Shown in pieces: positions 1 through 6,709 of a stretch of DNA of 17,317 bases. The DNA comes from UKL13-2 sp031368465 (GTDB taxonomy: Bacteria > Pseudomonadota > Gammaproteobacteria > Burkholderiales > Usitatibacteraceae). The notes beneath the pieces were generated by a model. That model saw only the letters and a program-made list of their open reading frames with translations, ran no database searches and was not told the DNA's origin. The DNA lies in the NCBI GenBank assembly GCA_031368465.1, contig JANMNT010000172.1:1-17317 (forward strand). The letters are read 5' to 3'. A program made the translations under genes and the position numbers. Within the stretch, counting starts at the first letter, position 1; every line of letters begins with the position of its first letter.

Positions 1-487
1 CAAACTTGTCGGCCCACAGGCCGGCAATCATGCCAAGTGCGCCCAGCATCGCGCTGCCCAGCATGGCAAACACCACAATCCACAGCAGGTTATGGATCGG
101 GATATGCGCCATTAAAATACCGACCACAAAAACACCAAGACCGACCACCAACGCACGCACCATTGCCGCAAGCACATAGGCGCCAAAAAAATCCCAATGC
201 GTCAGCGGCGGCAGCAGGATAAACAGGATGTTGCCGGTAATCTTTGACTGGATGATGGATGACGACGTGTTTGCAAACGCGTTTTGCAACATCGACATCA
301 TCGCCAGACCCGGAATCAAAAATTGTTCGTAGCTGACGCCCGGAAAGGCCGCACTGCTGGCGGACATCACATGCGCAAAAATCAGCAAATAAAGAATCGC
401 CGTGAGTACAGGCGCGGCGACGGTTTGAAAGCCGACCTTGTAGAAACGCAGGACCTCTTTGTATAGCAATGTGCGAAAGCCGATCAT
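1..487 (-). CDS. ABC-2 type exporter permease (YadH-like), 3' end outside window
   Basis: This is the membrane subunit of an ABC-2 exporter, expected to form the inner-membrane channel driven by the ATPase encoded just upstream. The frame starts with ATG at 487 and is open for about 162 codons to the left edge, so the C-terminal part is missing. The protein begins MIGFRTLLYKEVLRF, a short cytoplasmic amphipathic stretch. Hydrophobic segments follow at about residues 23-40, 62-80, 110-132 and 138-158, as expected for the ABC-2 membrane fold. The conserved-looking stretch YEQFLIPGLAMMSML is typical of YadH/NodJ-like permeases. Its start overlaps the ATPase stop in ATGA (484-487), so the two are translationally coupled. 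The exported substrate cannot be told from the sequence. The subfamily assignment rests on overall pattern and on the neighbouring ATPase. Confidence 0.9.
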   Translation of the reverse strand, partial: MIGFRTLLYKEVLRFYKVGFQTVAAPVLTAILYLLIFAHVMSASSAAFPGVSYEQFLIPGLAMMSMLQNAFANTSSSIIQSKITGNILFILLPPLTHWDFFGAYVLAAMVRALVVGLGVFVVGILMAHIPIHNLLWIVVFAMLGSAMLGALGMIAGLWADKF

Positions 488-1413
488 TTGTTCATCACCT
501 TCAGAAAGACTTCTTCGAGATCGGGCTCGGTCACTTCCATTTTGACGATGACTGCGCCCGCCTGTCGAAGCGCGGCGAGATAACGTTCAACGTCGGCATA
601 TTCGTGGATCGCAAACTGGTGCCAGACATTTTCTTGTTCAATTGTTGATGCATCCGCACCGCGTTGAATGAGTCGCTGTGACACCAATGCGTCCGGCAGG
701 CGATTGGCCAGCTTCACCTTCAATACGCGTTCGGAGAACGCATTGAGTAAATTGTCGGTGCGATCAAGCGCGACAATTTTTCCCGCCTTCATCATCGCGA
801 TACGGGTGCAGAGTTGCTGCGCCTCTTCGAGATAATGTGTGGTCAGCAAGACCGTATGCCCCTGCTTGTTGAGCGTGCGGATAAATGCCCAAAGCGTTTG
901 CCGCAACTCCACATCAACCCCGGCGGTCGGCTCATCGAGCACGATGACCGGCGGGCGGTGCACCAACGCCTGCGCAACCAGCACACGCCGTTTCATGCCG
1001 CCCGATAGCTGGCGCATATTCTTGTCGGCCTTGTCGGTCAGCGCCAGACTCACGAGCAACTCGTCAATCCAGGTGTCGAGTTCACGCCCGCGTTTGATGC
1101 CAAAGTAGCCGGCCTGAAAACGCAGCGTTTCACGCACCGAAAAAAACGGATCAAACACGATCTCCTGCGGCACAATGCCCAGCGCACGGCGTGCCGCGCG
1201 GTAATCGGTCACCACGTCGTGCCCCATGACACCGAGCGTCCCTGCGTCGGCGCGGGTCAGCCCCGCCAACGCCGAGATCAGCGTGGTTTTTCCGGCGCCA
1301 TTCGGGCCGAGCAACGCAAAAAATTCACCCTCGTCGACGGTCAATGAGACGCCACCAAGCGCACGCAGCGATTCATAACGCTTTTCAACACCGACAATTT
1401 CAATCGCATGCAT
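484..1413 (-). CDS. ABC exporter ATP-binding protein (YadG/CcmA-like)
   Basis: This is the cytoplasmic ATPase that powers the ABC-2 permease at 1-487. Visible motifs are Walker A GPNGAGKTT (about residue 37), signature LSGGMKRRVLVAQAL, Walker B VIVLDEPTAGVD and the switch histidine in LTTHYLEEAQ. After the nucleotide-binding domain come about 90 residues of the C-terminal extension common in drug/polysaccharide-type ABC-2 ATPases. The frame could open at TTG 1419, but I prefer ATG 1413 (MHAIEIVGVEKRYESL, 309 aa), because GGAAG lies 6 bases before it and the ABC core begins directly. This gene pair follows mlaB in many betaproteobacterial Mla operons. Whether it is functionally tied to lipid transport is unknown. 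A terminator-like hairpin separates it from mlaB. Confidence 0.93.
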   Translation of the reverse strand: MHAIEIVGVEKRYESLRALGGVSLTVDEGEFFALLGPNGAGKTTLISALAGLTRADAGTLGVMGHDVVTDYRAARRALGIVPQEIVFDPFFSVRETLRFQAGYFGIKRGRELDTWIDELLVSLALTDKADKNMRQLSGGMKRRVLVAQALVHRPPVIVLDEPTAGVDVELRQTLWAFIRTLNKQGHTVLLTTHYLEEAQQLCTRIAMMKAGKIVALDRTDNLLNAFSERVLKVKLANRLPDALVSQRLIQRGADASTIEQENVWHQFAIHEYADVERYLAALRQAGAVIVKMEVTEPDLEEVFLKVMNK

Positions 1414-1420
1414 GATCAAC

Positions 1421-1456
1421 TTCCGAAAAAAACGAAAACGCCCTCACGTGAGGGCG
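1421..1456 (-). terminator. Intrinsic terminator-like hairpin after mlaB
   Basis: A perfect 18-base palindrome at 1439-1456 folds into a 7-bp GC-rich stem with an ACGT loop. On the minus strand it is followed directly by a U-rich run (TTTTCGTTTTTTTC, 1436-1423). This is the classic rho-independent form and points leftwards, the direction of mlaB. The end of the U-run abuts the GGAAG ribosome binding site of the next gene, so readthrough must occur or the ABC pair has its own promoter. Termination efficiency cannot be judged by eye. Confidence 0.72.
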
Positions 1457-1467
1457 CCGACTGCACC

Positions 1468-1486
1468 AGCCACAACAGGTGTGGCT
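1468..1486 (-). repeat. Second hairpin overlapping the mlaB stop codon
   Basis: A perfect 7-bp inverted repeat (AGCCACA / TGTGGCT) with a 5-base loop covers the last bases of mlaB, including two bases of its TAG stop. It stands 11 bases before the terminator-like palindrome at 1439-1456, giving two tandem stems in the mlaB 3' end. It may stabilise the transcript end or act with the next hairpin. Confidence 0.6.
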
Positions 1487-1832
1487 ACGGGCAGATTTGC
1501 GACGGGCAATGAATCAGATCATCAACGCCATACAGCTGCGCGAGCGCCGACAAATTTGGCGGGAGATGAATATAGCGAAGCGATTTGCCCATCGCCGTCG
1601 CCTCGCGTCGCCAATGCAACAACAGGGCAACGCCTGACGAGTCAATTTCATGAACATTCTTGAAATCGATAGTCAGGCAGTCCGGCAGCGAATCCTGTGA
1701 CGCATACGCCGCAGATTCCGCCAGTCGCAACGGCATTGCATTCAAATTCATCGCGCCGTCCAGCACCATGACTTCACCCTTGACGGTAGAGGAGAAAGAC
1801 GGCAGGGGCGTTGATGCCGGTTGGGCGGACAT
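1485..1832 (-). CDS. mlaB: STAS-domain protein MlaB of the Mla phospholipid transporter
   Basis: MlaB is the small cytoplasmic STAS-domain subunit that binds the ATPase MlaF and stabilises the MlaFEDB complex. The product is 115 aa, about the usual size with a short extra N-terminus. The STAS fold fits the strand-helix pattern, with LTIDFKNVHEIDSSGVALLL holding the typical DSSG loop (the site matching the phosphorylatable serine of anti-sigma antagonists), followed by the second half HWRREATAMGKSLRYIHLPP. The ATG at 1832 lies 2 bases after the mlaC stop, with only a weak AAAGAAA upstream, so translational coupling is likely. Sequence alone would only support 'STAS protein'; the mla neighbours give the name. 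Confidence 0.9.
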   Translation of the reverse strand: MSAQPASTPLPSFSSTVKGEVMVLDGAMNLNAMPLRLAESAAYASQDSLPDCLTIDFKNVHEIDSSGVALLLHWRREATAMGKSLRYIHLPPNLSALAQLYGVDDLIHCPSQICP

Positions 1833-1834
1833 GA

Positions 1835-2455
1835 CTATTTCTTTGCCGCATTTTTTGTATTGCGGTCGGCAAGCGATTTGATCAATCCATCAATACCGGT
1901 ATTCTTGATTTCAGTGGCAAAAGACGAACGGTAATTGGTGACCAGTGATACGCCGTCGATCAACACATCAAATACTTTCCATTCGCTTTTTGCGTCGCTC
2001 GATTTTTCCATTGAATAATCAATCGGGACACCCTGCGCACCGGGCTGAAGAATCACGGTTTTGACGACGACCTCGGTGTCGGCTGCCGCCAATTTCAACG
2101 GCCGCACCTCGATGACCTGATTGCGAAACTGCGAAAGCGAAGACGAATAGGTTCGCACCAACAAGCGACGGAACTCGTTGATCAACGCCGTTTTCTGCGC
2201 CTCTGTTGCCTCGCGCCAAGAGCGCCCTACCGCGAGTTGCGTCATGCGTTGAAAATTAAAATACGGCAGGATTTTTTCGTTGGCGAGCTTTTCAACCTTG
2301 ACCGGGTCACCGGCCGCGAGGTCCTTGTCGGCCTTCAGCATCGCCAGCACCTCGGACGTGTTCTTCCTGACCAACTCGTCCGGGGCCTCGGCGTGGGCGC
2401 CGAGGGCAAATGTGGCAAACAGCGTGGCGGCGGCGATCGACAGAGCTTTTAACAT
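1835..2455 (-). CDS. mlaC: Periplasmic phospholipid-binding protein MlaC (Ttg2D)
   Basis: MlaC ferries phospholipid across the periplasm between the outer-membrane MlaA complex and the inner-membrane MlaFEDB complex. The 206-aa product begins with a clear Sec signal peptide (MLKALSIAAATLFATFALGAHA, with likely cleavage after AHA at residue 22). The mature part shows family features: LANEKILPYFNFQRMTQLAVG, the WREAT.AQ...I.EFR.LLVRTYSSSL stretch and the basic N.TGIDGLIKSLADRN C-terminus. Length matches the family. ATG 2455 is chosen because the signal peptide starts there and GGAA lies about 7 bases upstream. A 120-base gap separates it from mlaD, unlike the other tight spacings in the operon. 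Confidence 0.95.
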   Translation of the reverse strand: MLKALSIAAATLFATFALGAHAEAPDELVRKNTSEVLAMLKADKDLAAGDPVKVEKLANEKILPYFNFQRMTQLAVGRSWREATEAQKTALINEFRRLLVRTYSSSLSQFRNQVIEVRPLKLAAADTEVVVKTVILQPGAQGVPIDYSMEKSSDAKSEWKVFDVLIDGVSLVTNYRSSFATEIKNTGIDGLIKSLADRNTKNAAKK

Positions 2456-2575
2456 ATCTATTCCAAGTTAATTCGTGAAAGGTGATTAACGCAATAGTGG
2501 CGACAAAGTTTACGCCGGCAGGTTGATGCGGCCAAAAGACTTGCTTGGACAAACAATACCATCGACGACATCACC
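2456..2575. other. 120-base mlaD-mlaC spacer without a gene
   Basis: No open frame with coding character is seen on either strand. The only structure found is a 6-bp inverted repeat GTTAAT/ATTAAC (2467-2472 and 2485-2490) just before mlaC. No convincing promoter or terminator was found. In many betaproteobacterial Mla operons mlaA (vacJ) sits at this place; nothing here resembles a remnant of it. Confidence 0.55.
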
Positions 2576-3058
2576 CTATTTTTTCTCAGCTGCCTTGTCA
2601 GGACCGTCGGCGGCTTTGCTGAACAACAACTGGCCGATCAGGCGCTCGAGCACAACGGCGGATTGCGTGAGGGAAATTTTGTCACCTTGCGTCAGATTTT
2701 TTTCGTCGCCACCGGCTTCAAGGCCGATGTAGACCTCGCCCAAAAGTCCTGATGTGAGAATGGACGCACTGGTATCCTTTGGAAACTCAAATCGCTTGTC
2801 CAGCGACAGGGTGGCAACGGCTTGAAATTTTTTGCCGTCGAGCCTGATGTCAGTCACACGACCGACCAGCACGCCCGCACTTTTCACCGGCGCCTTCAGT
2901 TTCAGGCCGCCGATATTCTCAAAGCGTGCTTCGACCGTGTAGGTGGCGCTGTTGCGTTCGCTGCCCAGGTTTCCGACTTTGAATGCCAGAAACAACAGCG
3001 CGACAAAGCCCATCAGCATAAAAATTCCTACCCACAAATCAATTGTTTTTCGATCCAT
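2576..3058 (-). CDS. mlaD: MCE-domain lipid transport protein MlaD
   Basis: MlaD is anchored in the inner membrane and forms the hexameric MCE ring through which phospholipid passes between MlaE and MlaC. The product is 160 aa. It opens with the usual short start MDRKTIDLWVGIFMLMG, giving one transmembrane helix (about residues 8-27), then a single MCE domain (about 38-118) with ARFENIGGLKLKAPVKSAGVL and LTSGLLGEVYIGLE. The tail is a helix (VVLERLIGQLLFSKA) with a lysine-rich end. AAGGAG and AGGGA upstream of ATG 3058 give a good ribosome binding site. It lies 28 bases after mlaE in the same operon. Confidence 0.95.
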   Translation of the reverse strand: MDRKTIDLWVGIFMLMGFVALLFLAFKVGNLGSERNSATYTVEARFENIGGLKLKAPVKSAGVLVGRVTDIRLDGKKFQAVATLSLDKRFEFPKDTSASILTSGLLGEVYIGLEAGGDEKNLTQGDKISLTQSAVVLERLIGQLLFSKAADGPDKAAEKK

Positions 3059-3086
3059 ATTATTCCCTGCTCCTTACGTGCTTAAT

Positions 3087-3869
3087 CTACAAACCGCGCA
3101 ACATAAACGCGGTCAATACGAGGTCGATTGCCAGAATCGTTAACGCGGAGGTGACAACAGTACGGGTGGTCGCACGCGACACCCCTTCGGCTGTTGGTAC
3201 TGCGTCAAAGCCTTCAAAGGTGGCAATGACGGACACCGCGAAGCCAAATGCAATCGACTTAACGATACCATTCCAGATGTCGTATCGAAAATCAACCGCC
3301 GCCTGCATGTTCGACCAGAAAACACCGGGATCGGTGCCGACATAAGCGACTGCGACAATATAGCCACCAAAAATTCCCATTGCCGAAAACATCGCCGCCA
3401 GCAGCGGCAACGAAACTACACCCGCCCAAAACCGCGGCGCCACCACGCGTGCAACCGGGTCAACCGCCATCATGTCCATTGCCTTGAGCTGCTCGGTGGC
3501 CTTCATCAAGCCAATTTCGGCGGTAATCGCCGAACCGGCGCGGCTGGCAAACAGCAAGCCGGCAACAACCGGGCCAAGTTCACGCACCAGCGACAATGCA
3601 ACCAGCACGCCCATGGTTTCTTCTGCGCCGTATTTTTGCAGGGTTTCGTATCCCTGCAACCCCAACACCATGCCGACGAACAAGCCCGACACCATGATGA
3701 TGACCAACGACATGACGCCGGAAAAATAAATTTCGCGAATCGTCAGCCCGATCCGGCGAAAACTCATTCCCGAATGCGCCAACACCAGCAGAAAAAAACG
3801 CCCCATTGCGCCAACGCGCCACACTGTCTCGATACCGCGTGCGCCGATATTTTGGATGCCGCGAATCAT
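3087..3869 (-). CDS. mlaE: ABC permease MlaE (MlaE/Ttg2B family)
   Basis: MlaE is the dimeric inner-membrane permease of the Mla phospholipid transporter. The 260-aa product has the family length and features: an N-terminal amphipathic segment, then about five hydrophobic helices. The conserved ALSLVRELGPVVAGLLFASR and GSAITAEIGLMKATEQLKAM stretch forms the coupling helix that contacts MlaF. The final part FEGFDAVPTAEGVSRATTRT and VVTSALTILAIDLVLTAFML is also typical. ATG 3869 overlaps the mlaF stop in ATGA, so the two are translationally coupled. Confidence 0.96.
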   Translation of the reverse strand: MIRGIQNIGARGIETVWRVGAMGRFFLLVLAHSGMSFRRIGLTIREIYFSGVMSLVIIMVSGLFVGMVLGLQGYETLQKYGAEETMGVLVALSLVRELGPVVAGLLFASRAGSAITAEIGLMKATEQLKAMDMMAVDPVARVVAPRFWAGVVSLPLLAAMFSAMGIFGGYIVAVAYVGTDPGVFWSNMQAAVDFRYDIWNGIVKSIAFGFAVSVIATFEGFDAVPTAEGVSRATTRTVVTSALTILAIDLVLTAFMLRGL

Positions 3870-4732
3870 GGCGACACCCTTGGCTGTGCCGGACTTTTTA
3901 ATGTGCGCAATATGCCGAGATCATCCGCATAGTTGCCCGCCGGATAATGAAATGGCACGGGACCATCCAGCTCGGCGTGCACAAACTGTTTGATGAACGG
4001 TTCGGTCGAGGCGCGGATTTCATCCGGCGTGCCGTGGCCGATTATTTGTCCATCAGAAACAAAATAGAGGTAGTCAACGATTTGCAATGACTCAACGATG
4101 TCGTGGGTGACGACAATGGAGGTTGCGCCAAGGGCGTCGTTCAGCCGCCGGATGGTTTTGCCAACCACCGCCAGCGAAATCGGGTCCAGACCGGCAAACG
4201 GCTCGTCGTACATGATAAGCGCCGGGTCGAGCGCGACTGCGCGCGCCAGCGCCACCCGGCGCGCCATGCCGCCGGAAAGCTCCGATGGCAACAAATTGGC
4301 CGTGCCACGCAGGCCGACCGCGTTTAATTTCATCAACACAAGATCGCGGATCATGTCTTCGGGCAAATCAGCATGTTCTCGCAGCTGAAACGCAATATTG
4401 TCGAACACCGTCATATCGGTAAACAATGCACCAAACTGAAACAGCATCCCCATTTTGCGGCGCATCGCATACAGGGCATTGCGATCGAGCTTGCCAACAT
4501 CCTGGCCGTCAATCATCACGCGACCCGAGCCGGCCTTGAGTTGCCCGCCGATCAACTGCAACAGCGTCGTTTTTCCGCAACCCGACCCACCCATGATGGC
4601 CACCACCTTGCCTTTGGGCACCTTGAGCGAGATGCCTTTGAGGATCGGCCGCTTGCCATAGGAAAAATTGACATTCTCGATGTCAACAAAATTTGAAACA
4701 TCCGCCGCGGGTGTCGGGTCTATTGGATTCAC
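3866..4732 (-). CDS. mlaF: ABC ATPase MlaF of the phospholipid transporter
   Basis: MlaF is the cytoplasmic ATPase of MlaFEDB. Motifs seen are VDIENVNFSYGKRPIL at the A-loop, Walker A GGSGCGKTT, Q-loop LFQFGALFTDMTVFDN, signature LSGGMARRVALARA, Walker B LIMYDEPFAGLDP and switch histidine VVTHDI, followed by a C-terminal extension ending FHYPAGNYADDLGI. The start is uncertain. The frame is open back to ATG 4999, but those residues (proline- and phenylalanine-rich, then unconserved) do not look like MlaF and would cover the promoter region of the divergent gene. GTG 4732 (VNPIDPTPAADVSN) gives 288 aa, near the family length, though no clear ribosome binding site is seen. TTG 4801 is another possibility. 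It is the first gene of the leftward operon. Confidence 0.93.
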   Translation of the reverse strand: MNPIDPTPAADVSNFVDIENVNFSYGKRPILKGISLKVPKGKVVAIMGGSGCGKTTLLQLIGGQLKAGSGRVMIDGQDVGKLDRNALYAMRRKMGMLFQFGALFTDMTVFDNIAFQLREHADLPEDMIRDLVLMKLNAVGLRGTANLLPSELSGGMARRVALARAVALDPALIMYDEPFAGLDPISLAVVGKTIRRLNDALGATSIVVTHDIVESLQIVDYLYFVSDGQIIGHGTPDEIRASTEPFIKQFVHAELDGPVPFHYPAGNYADDLGILRTLKSPAQPRVSP

Positions 4733-5014
4733 AGGAGTTTTTTTGGGCGCAAGGCCAAGCTTGCCATTTTGCCAAACAGCAGCATTGTTTCCAGCTAACA
4801 AGCGACACTGGCCATACCGCCGGGCCGTGTCGGCAATCGTCACACATACCAGCCAAACAAATTTCAAGACCCCGATTTTACACTGGTCCAACCACTTTTC
4901 CGGAAAAAAGGGGGGCGCGCAATGCGACCGCGAACCGGTCGATGAGTTCATTGGACCGCCACCAAAAAACGGCGGAAAACGCAGGAATCTTGCGCGCACC
5001 TATAATCAGATCTT
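4733..5014. other. Divergent intergenic region between mlaF and the response regulator
   Basis: About 280 bases hold both divergent promoters. Rightwards there is a perfect TATAAT at 5001-5006. Leftwards a weak candidate -10 TAAAAT reads from 4880 to 4875, with no good -35. Two small inverted repeats lie upstream of the TATAAT: GACCG/CGGTC (4926-4940, 5-base loop) and CCGCC/GGCGG (4956-4975, A-rich loop). They could be operator sites, but this is inference. The minus-strand frame open across this region is not thought to be coding. Confidence 0.5.
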
Positions 5015-5017
5015 ATG
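5001..5017 (+). promoter_or_regulatory. TATAAT box 8 bases before the response-regulator ATG
   Basis: A perfect -10 hexamer ends at 5006 and the ATG is at 5015-5017. A transcript would start at about 5012-5015, at or just before the start codon, so the mRNA is probably leaderless. No Shine-Dalgarno sequence stands at the right distance. The -35 position (AACGCA at 17-base spacing) matches poorly, so an activator or an extended contact may be needed. Confidence 0.55.
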
Positions 5018-6517
5018 TCAGACGCCCTCCCGATCAACGCACCTGCCGAACCAACGACGCGTGCCCGGCCAAAAACGGACCGGCTCTCAACGAAGCCGTC
5101 GCTTCTCATCGTTGATGACGATCCACTCATCTGCGACACGCTCTCGTACGTATTGCATGACACATTTGACATTCAAACCTGCGAATCACGCGCGCAGGCC
5201 ATGGCGCTGCTCCGTAGCGGTGGGTTTAAACCCGCAGCGGCATTGATTGACTTGGGACTGCCACCGCTGCCGGATCAACCGACGGAGGGATTCAAACTGG
5301 TCGGCGATTTGCTGGCGTGGTCATCGGCGATTCGTATTTTGGTGTTGTCAGGGCAAAATGAGGAGTCGAATGCCCGCCGCGCGCGCGCGCTGGGCGCGGC
5401 AGAATTGGTGCCAAAGCCGTGTGCGCCAGAGCGACTGCGGACGCTTTTGTTGGCGCAGTTGTCAGTCACCGCCGACCACGCCGATGACGGACCGGATTCG
5501 GTGACGGCGCTGATTGGTGAGAGCCCGCCGATGCGTAAACTCAAGAGCCAAATTGACCTTTACGCGTCATCGGCTTTTCCGGCGCTGATAGAGGGCCAAT
5601 CCGGCAGCGGCAAAGAACGCGTGGCCGCCGCACTACACCAACTTAGCCCGCGCGCAAAACTGCCGTTTTTAGCCCTTAACTGCGCCGCCATCTCCGCCAA
5701 TCTGGTCGAGGCGACATTGTTCGGCCATGCCAAGGGCGCATTCACCGGCGCTACCGGTGCCAAGGCTGGCTACTTTGAGGATGCCGGCGAGGGAACGCTT
5801 TTTCTCGATGAAATCGGTGAGCTATCGCTCGAATTACAGCCCAAGTTGCTGCGCGTGCTTGAGAACGGCGAATTTCAGCGGGTCGGCGAAACGACTGCGC
5901 GGCTATCGAAAGCGCGGATTGTTGCGGCGACAAACCGCGATTTGCGCGCCGAGGTCAAGGCGGGGCGTTTTCGCGCCGACCTGTATCACCGGTTGTCGGT
6001 TTTTTCCATCGTCGTGCCACCGCTAAGGGAATTGGGCGACGACAAAATGCGCCTGATCTCGCACTTTTCCAGGCAATATGCAAAGCACCATGCCACCGAG
6101 GCTTTTGTATTGGATGAAAGTGCGCGTGCCGCGGTGCTTGCGTACCCGTTCCCGGGCAACGTGCGCGAACTCAAGAATATCGTTATCCGGTTGACCGCCA
6201 AACACGCCGGCTATACCGTCTCCGCCGCACAACTTGCAGAAGAGTTCGAGCTTCCCGGTTCGGAGGGTGACGGCAACATTGGCACAACGCTGAATGCACG
6301 CGCGGAAATCACGGCGAGTGCGTTGTTCAGGCTCGACTCGAAATTGGCGGATGTCGAGCTTCAGTATATTGACGCCGCAATTGATATTGCCAACGGCAAC
6401 ATGTCGCAGGCTGCGCGGATTTTGGGAATTTCGCGCTCGACACTTTACAGCCGGCTTGAAGTATTGCGCCCCAGCAGTCTGAAGGGCGCTCCAAGGGATG
6501 AGCCTGACGGCGGTTGA
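5015..6517 (+). CDS. NtrC-family sigma-54-dependent response regulator
   Basis: This is a cytoplasmic two-component regulator expected to activate RNA polymerase carrying sigma-54. The 500 aa fall into three domains. A receiver domain (about residues 28-145) has acidic pocket DDD 34-36, phospho-acceptor Asp79 in IDLGLPP, switch Ser112 and Lys134. A AAA+ domain (about 163-392) has Walker A GQSGSGKE 194-201, the sigma-54 contact loop GAFTGA 241-246, and Walker B LFLDEI. A C-terminal Fis-type helix-turn-helix (about 461-483, MSQAARILGISRSTLYSRL) binds DNA. All key residues are intact. The DLGLPP.P...EGF pattern resembles the PrsR regulators of PEP-CTERM systems, but no such system is here. No histidine kinase adjoins it. 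Control of the pilus locus is an inference from position. Confidence 0.93.
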   Translation: MSDALPINAPAEPTTRARPKTDRLSTKPSLLIVDDDPLICDTLSYVLHDTFDIQTCESRAQAMALLRSGGFKPAAALIDLGLPPLPDQPTEGFKLVGDLLAWSSAIRILVLSGQNEESNARRARALGAAELVPKPCAPERLRTLLLAQLSVTADHADDGPDSVTALIGESPPMRKLKSQIDLYASSAFPALIEGQSGSGKERVAAALHQLSPRAKLPFLALNCAAISANLVEATLFGHAKGAFTGATGAKAGYFEDAGEGTLFLDEIGELSLELQPKLLRVLENGEFQRVGETTARLSKARIVAATNRDLRAEVKAGRFRADLYHRLSVFSIVVPPLRELGDDKMRLISHFSRQYAKHHATEAFVLDESARAAVLAYPFPGNVRELKNIVIRLTAKHAGYTVSAAQLAEEFELPGSEGDGNIGTTLNARAEITASALFRLDSKLADVELQYIDAAIDIANGNMSQAARILGISRSTLYSRLEVLRPSSLKGAPRDEPDGG

Positions 6518-6703
6518 CAGCGGTTCTCGGCGTTGAGGTGCCGCCCCTTGCACGTTTGCCAGACGGCTGGATGTCGATCGATACAATGCGCCCGGTGAAA
6601 AATCAGGTGATAAACTTGAGCTGAAGCTGTATCGACACCATCGCACCCGGAATTTGCAGCGAGAAGCGCCTTATCCAATAACCGACCGCGAACCCAGCCC
6701 CTT
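6518..6703. other. Intergenic spacer before mshM
   Basis: No gene is seen in these 186 bases. A weak sigma-70 candidate is TTGCCA (6556-6561) with TACAAT (6582-6587), but the 20-base spacing is too long. There is a TCGATCGA palindrome (6574-6581) and a distant inverted repeat TCGATAC/GTATCGA (6578-6584 and 6629-6635). No terminator for the regulator gene was found. The region must hold the start of mshM transcription unless that gene is read from the regulator promoter. Confidence 0.4.
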
Positions 6704-6709
6704 ATGACG

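Noticed and set aside
2467..2490. GTTAAT/ATTAAC inverted repeat before mlaC as an operator
   Set aside because: Only six bases per arm, AT-rich, and no promoter nearby; chance occurrence is plausible.
4745..4765. Sigma-54-like GGGCGC...AAGC before the response regulator
   Set aside because: The spacing is off by one or more and the site is about 250 bases from a perfect TATAAT next to the start codon.
6535..6556. Sigma-54-like site AGG(N11)GC before mshM
   Set aside because: The GG-to-GC spacing is 11 rather than 10 bases, and sigma-54 promoters are strict on this; the rest of the consensus is poor.
6023..6646. 207-codon minus-strand open frame over the end of the response regulator
   Set aside because: It overlaps the AAA+ and Fis domains of the regulator, which are clearly coding, and shows no recognisable motif.
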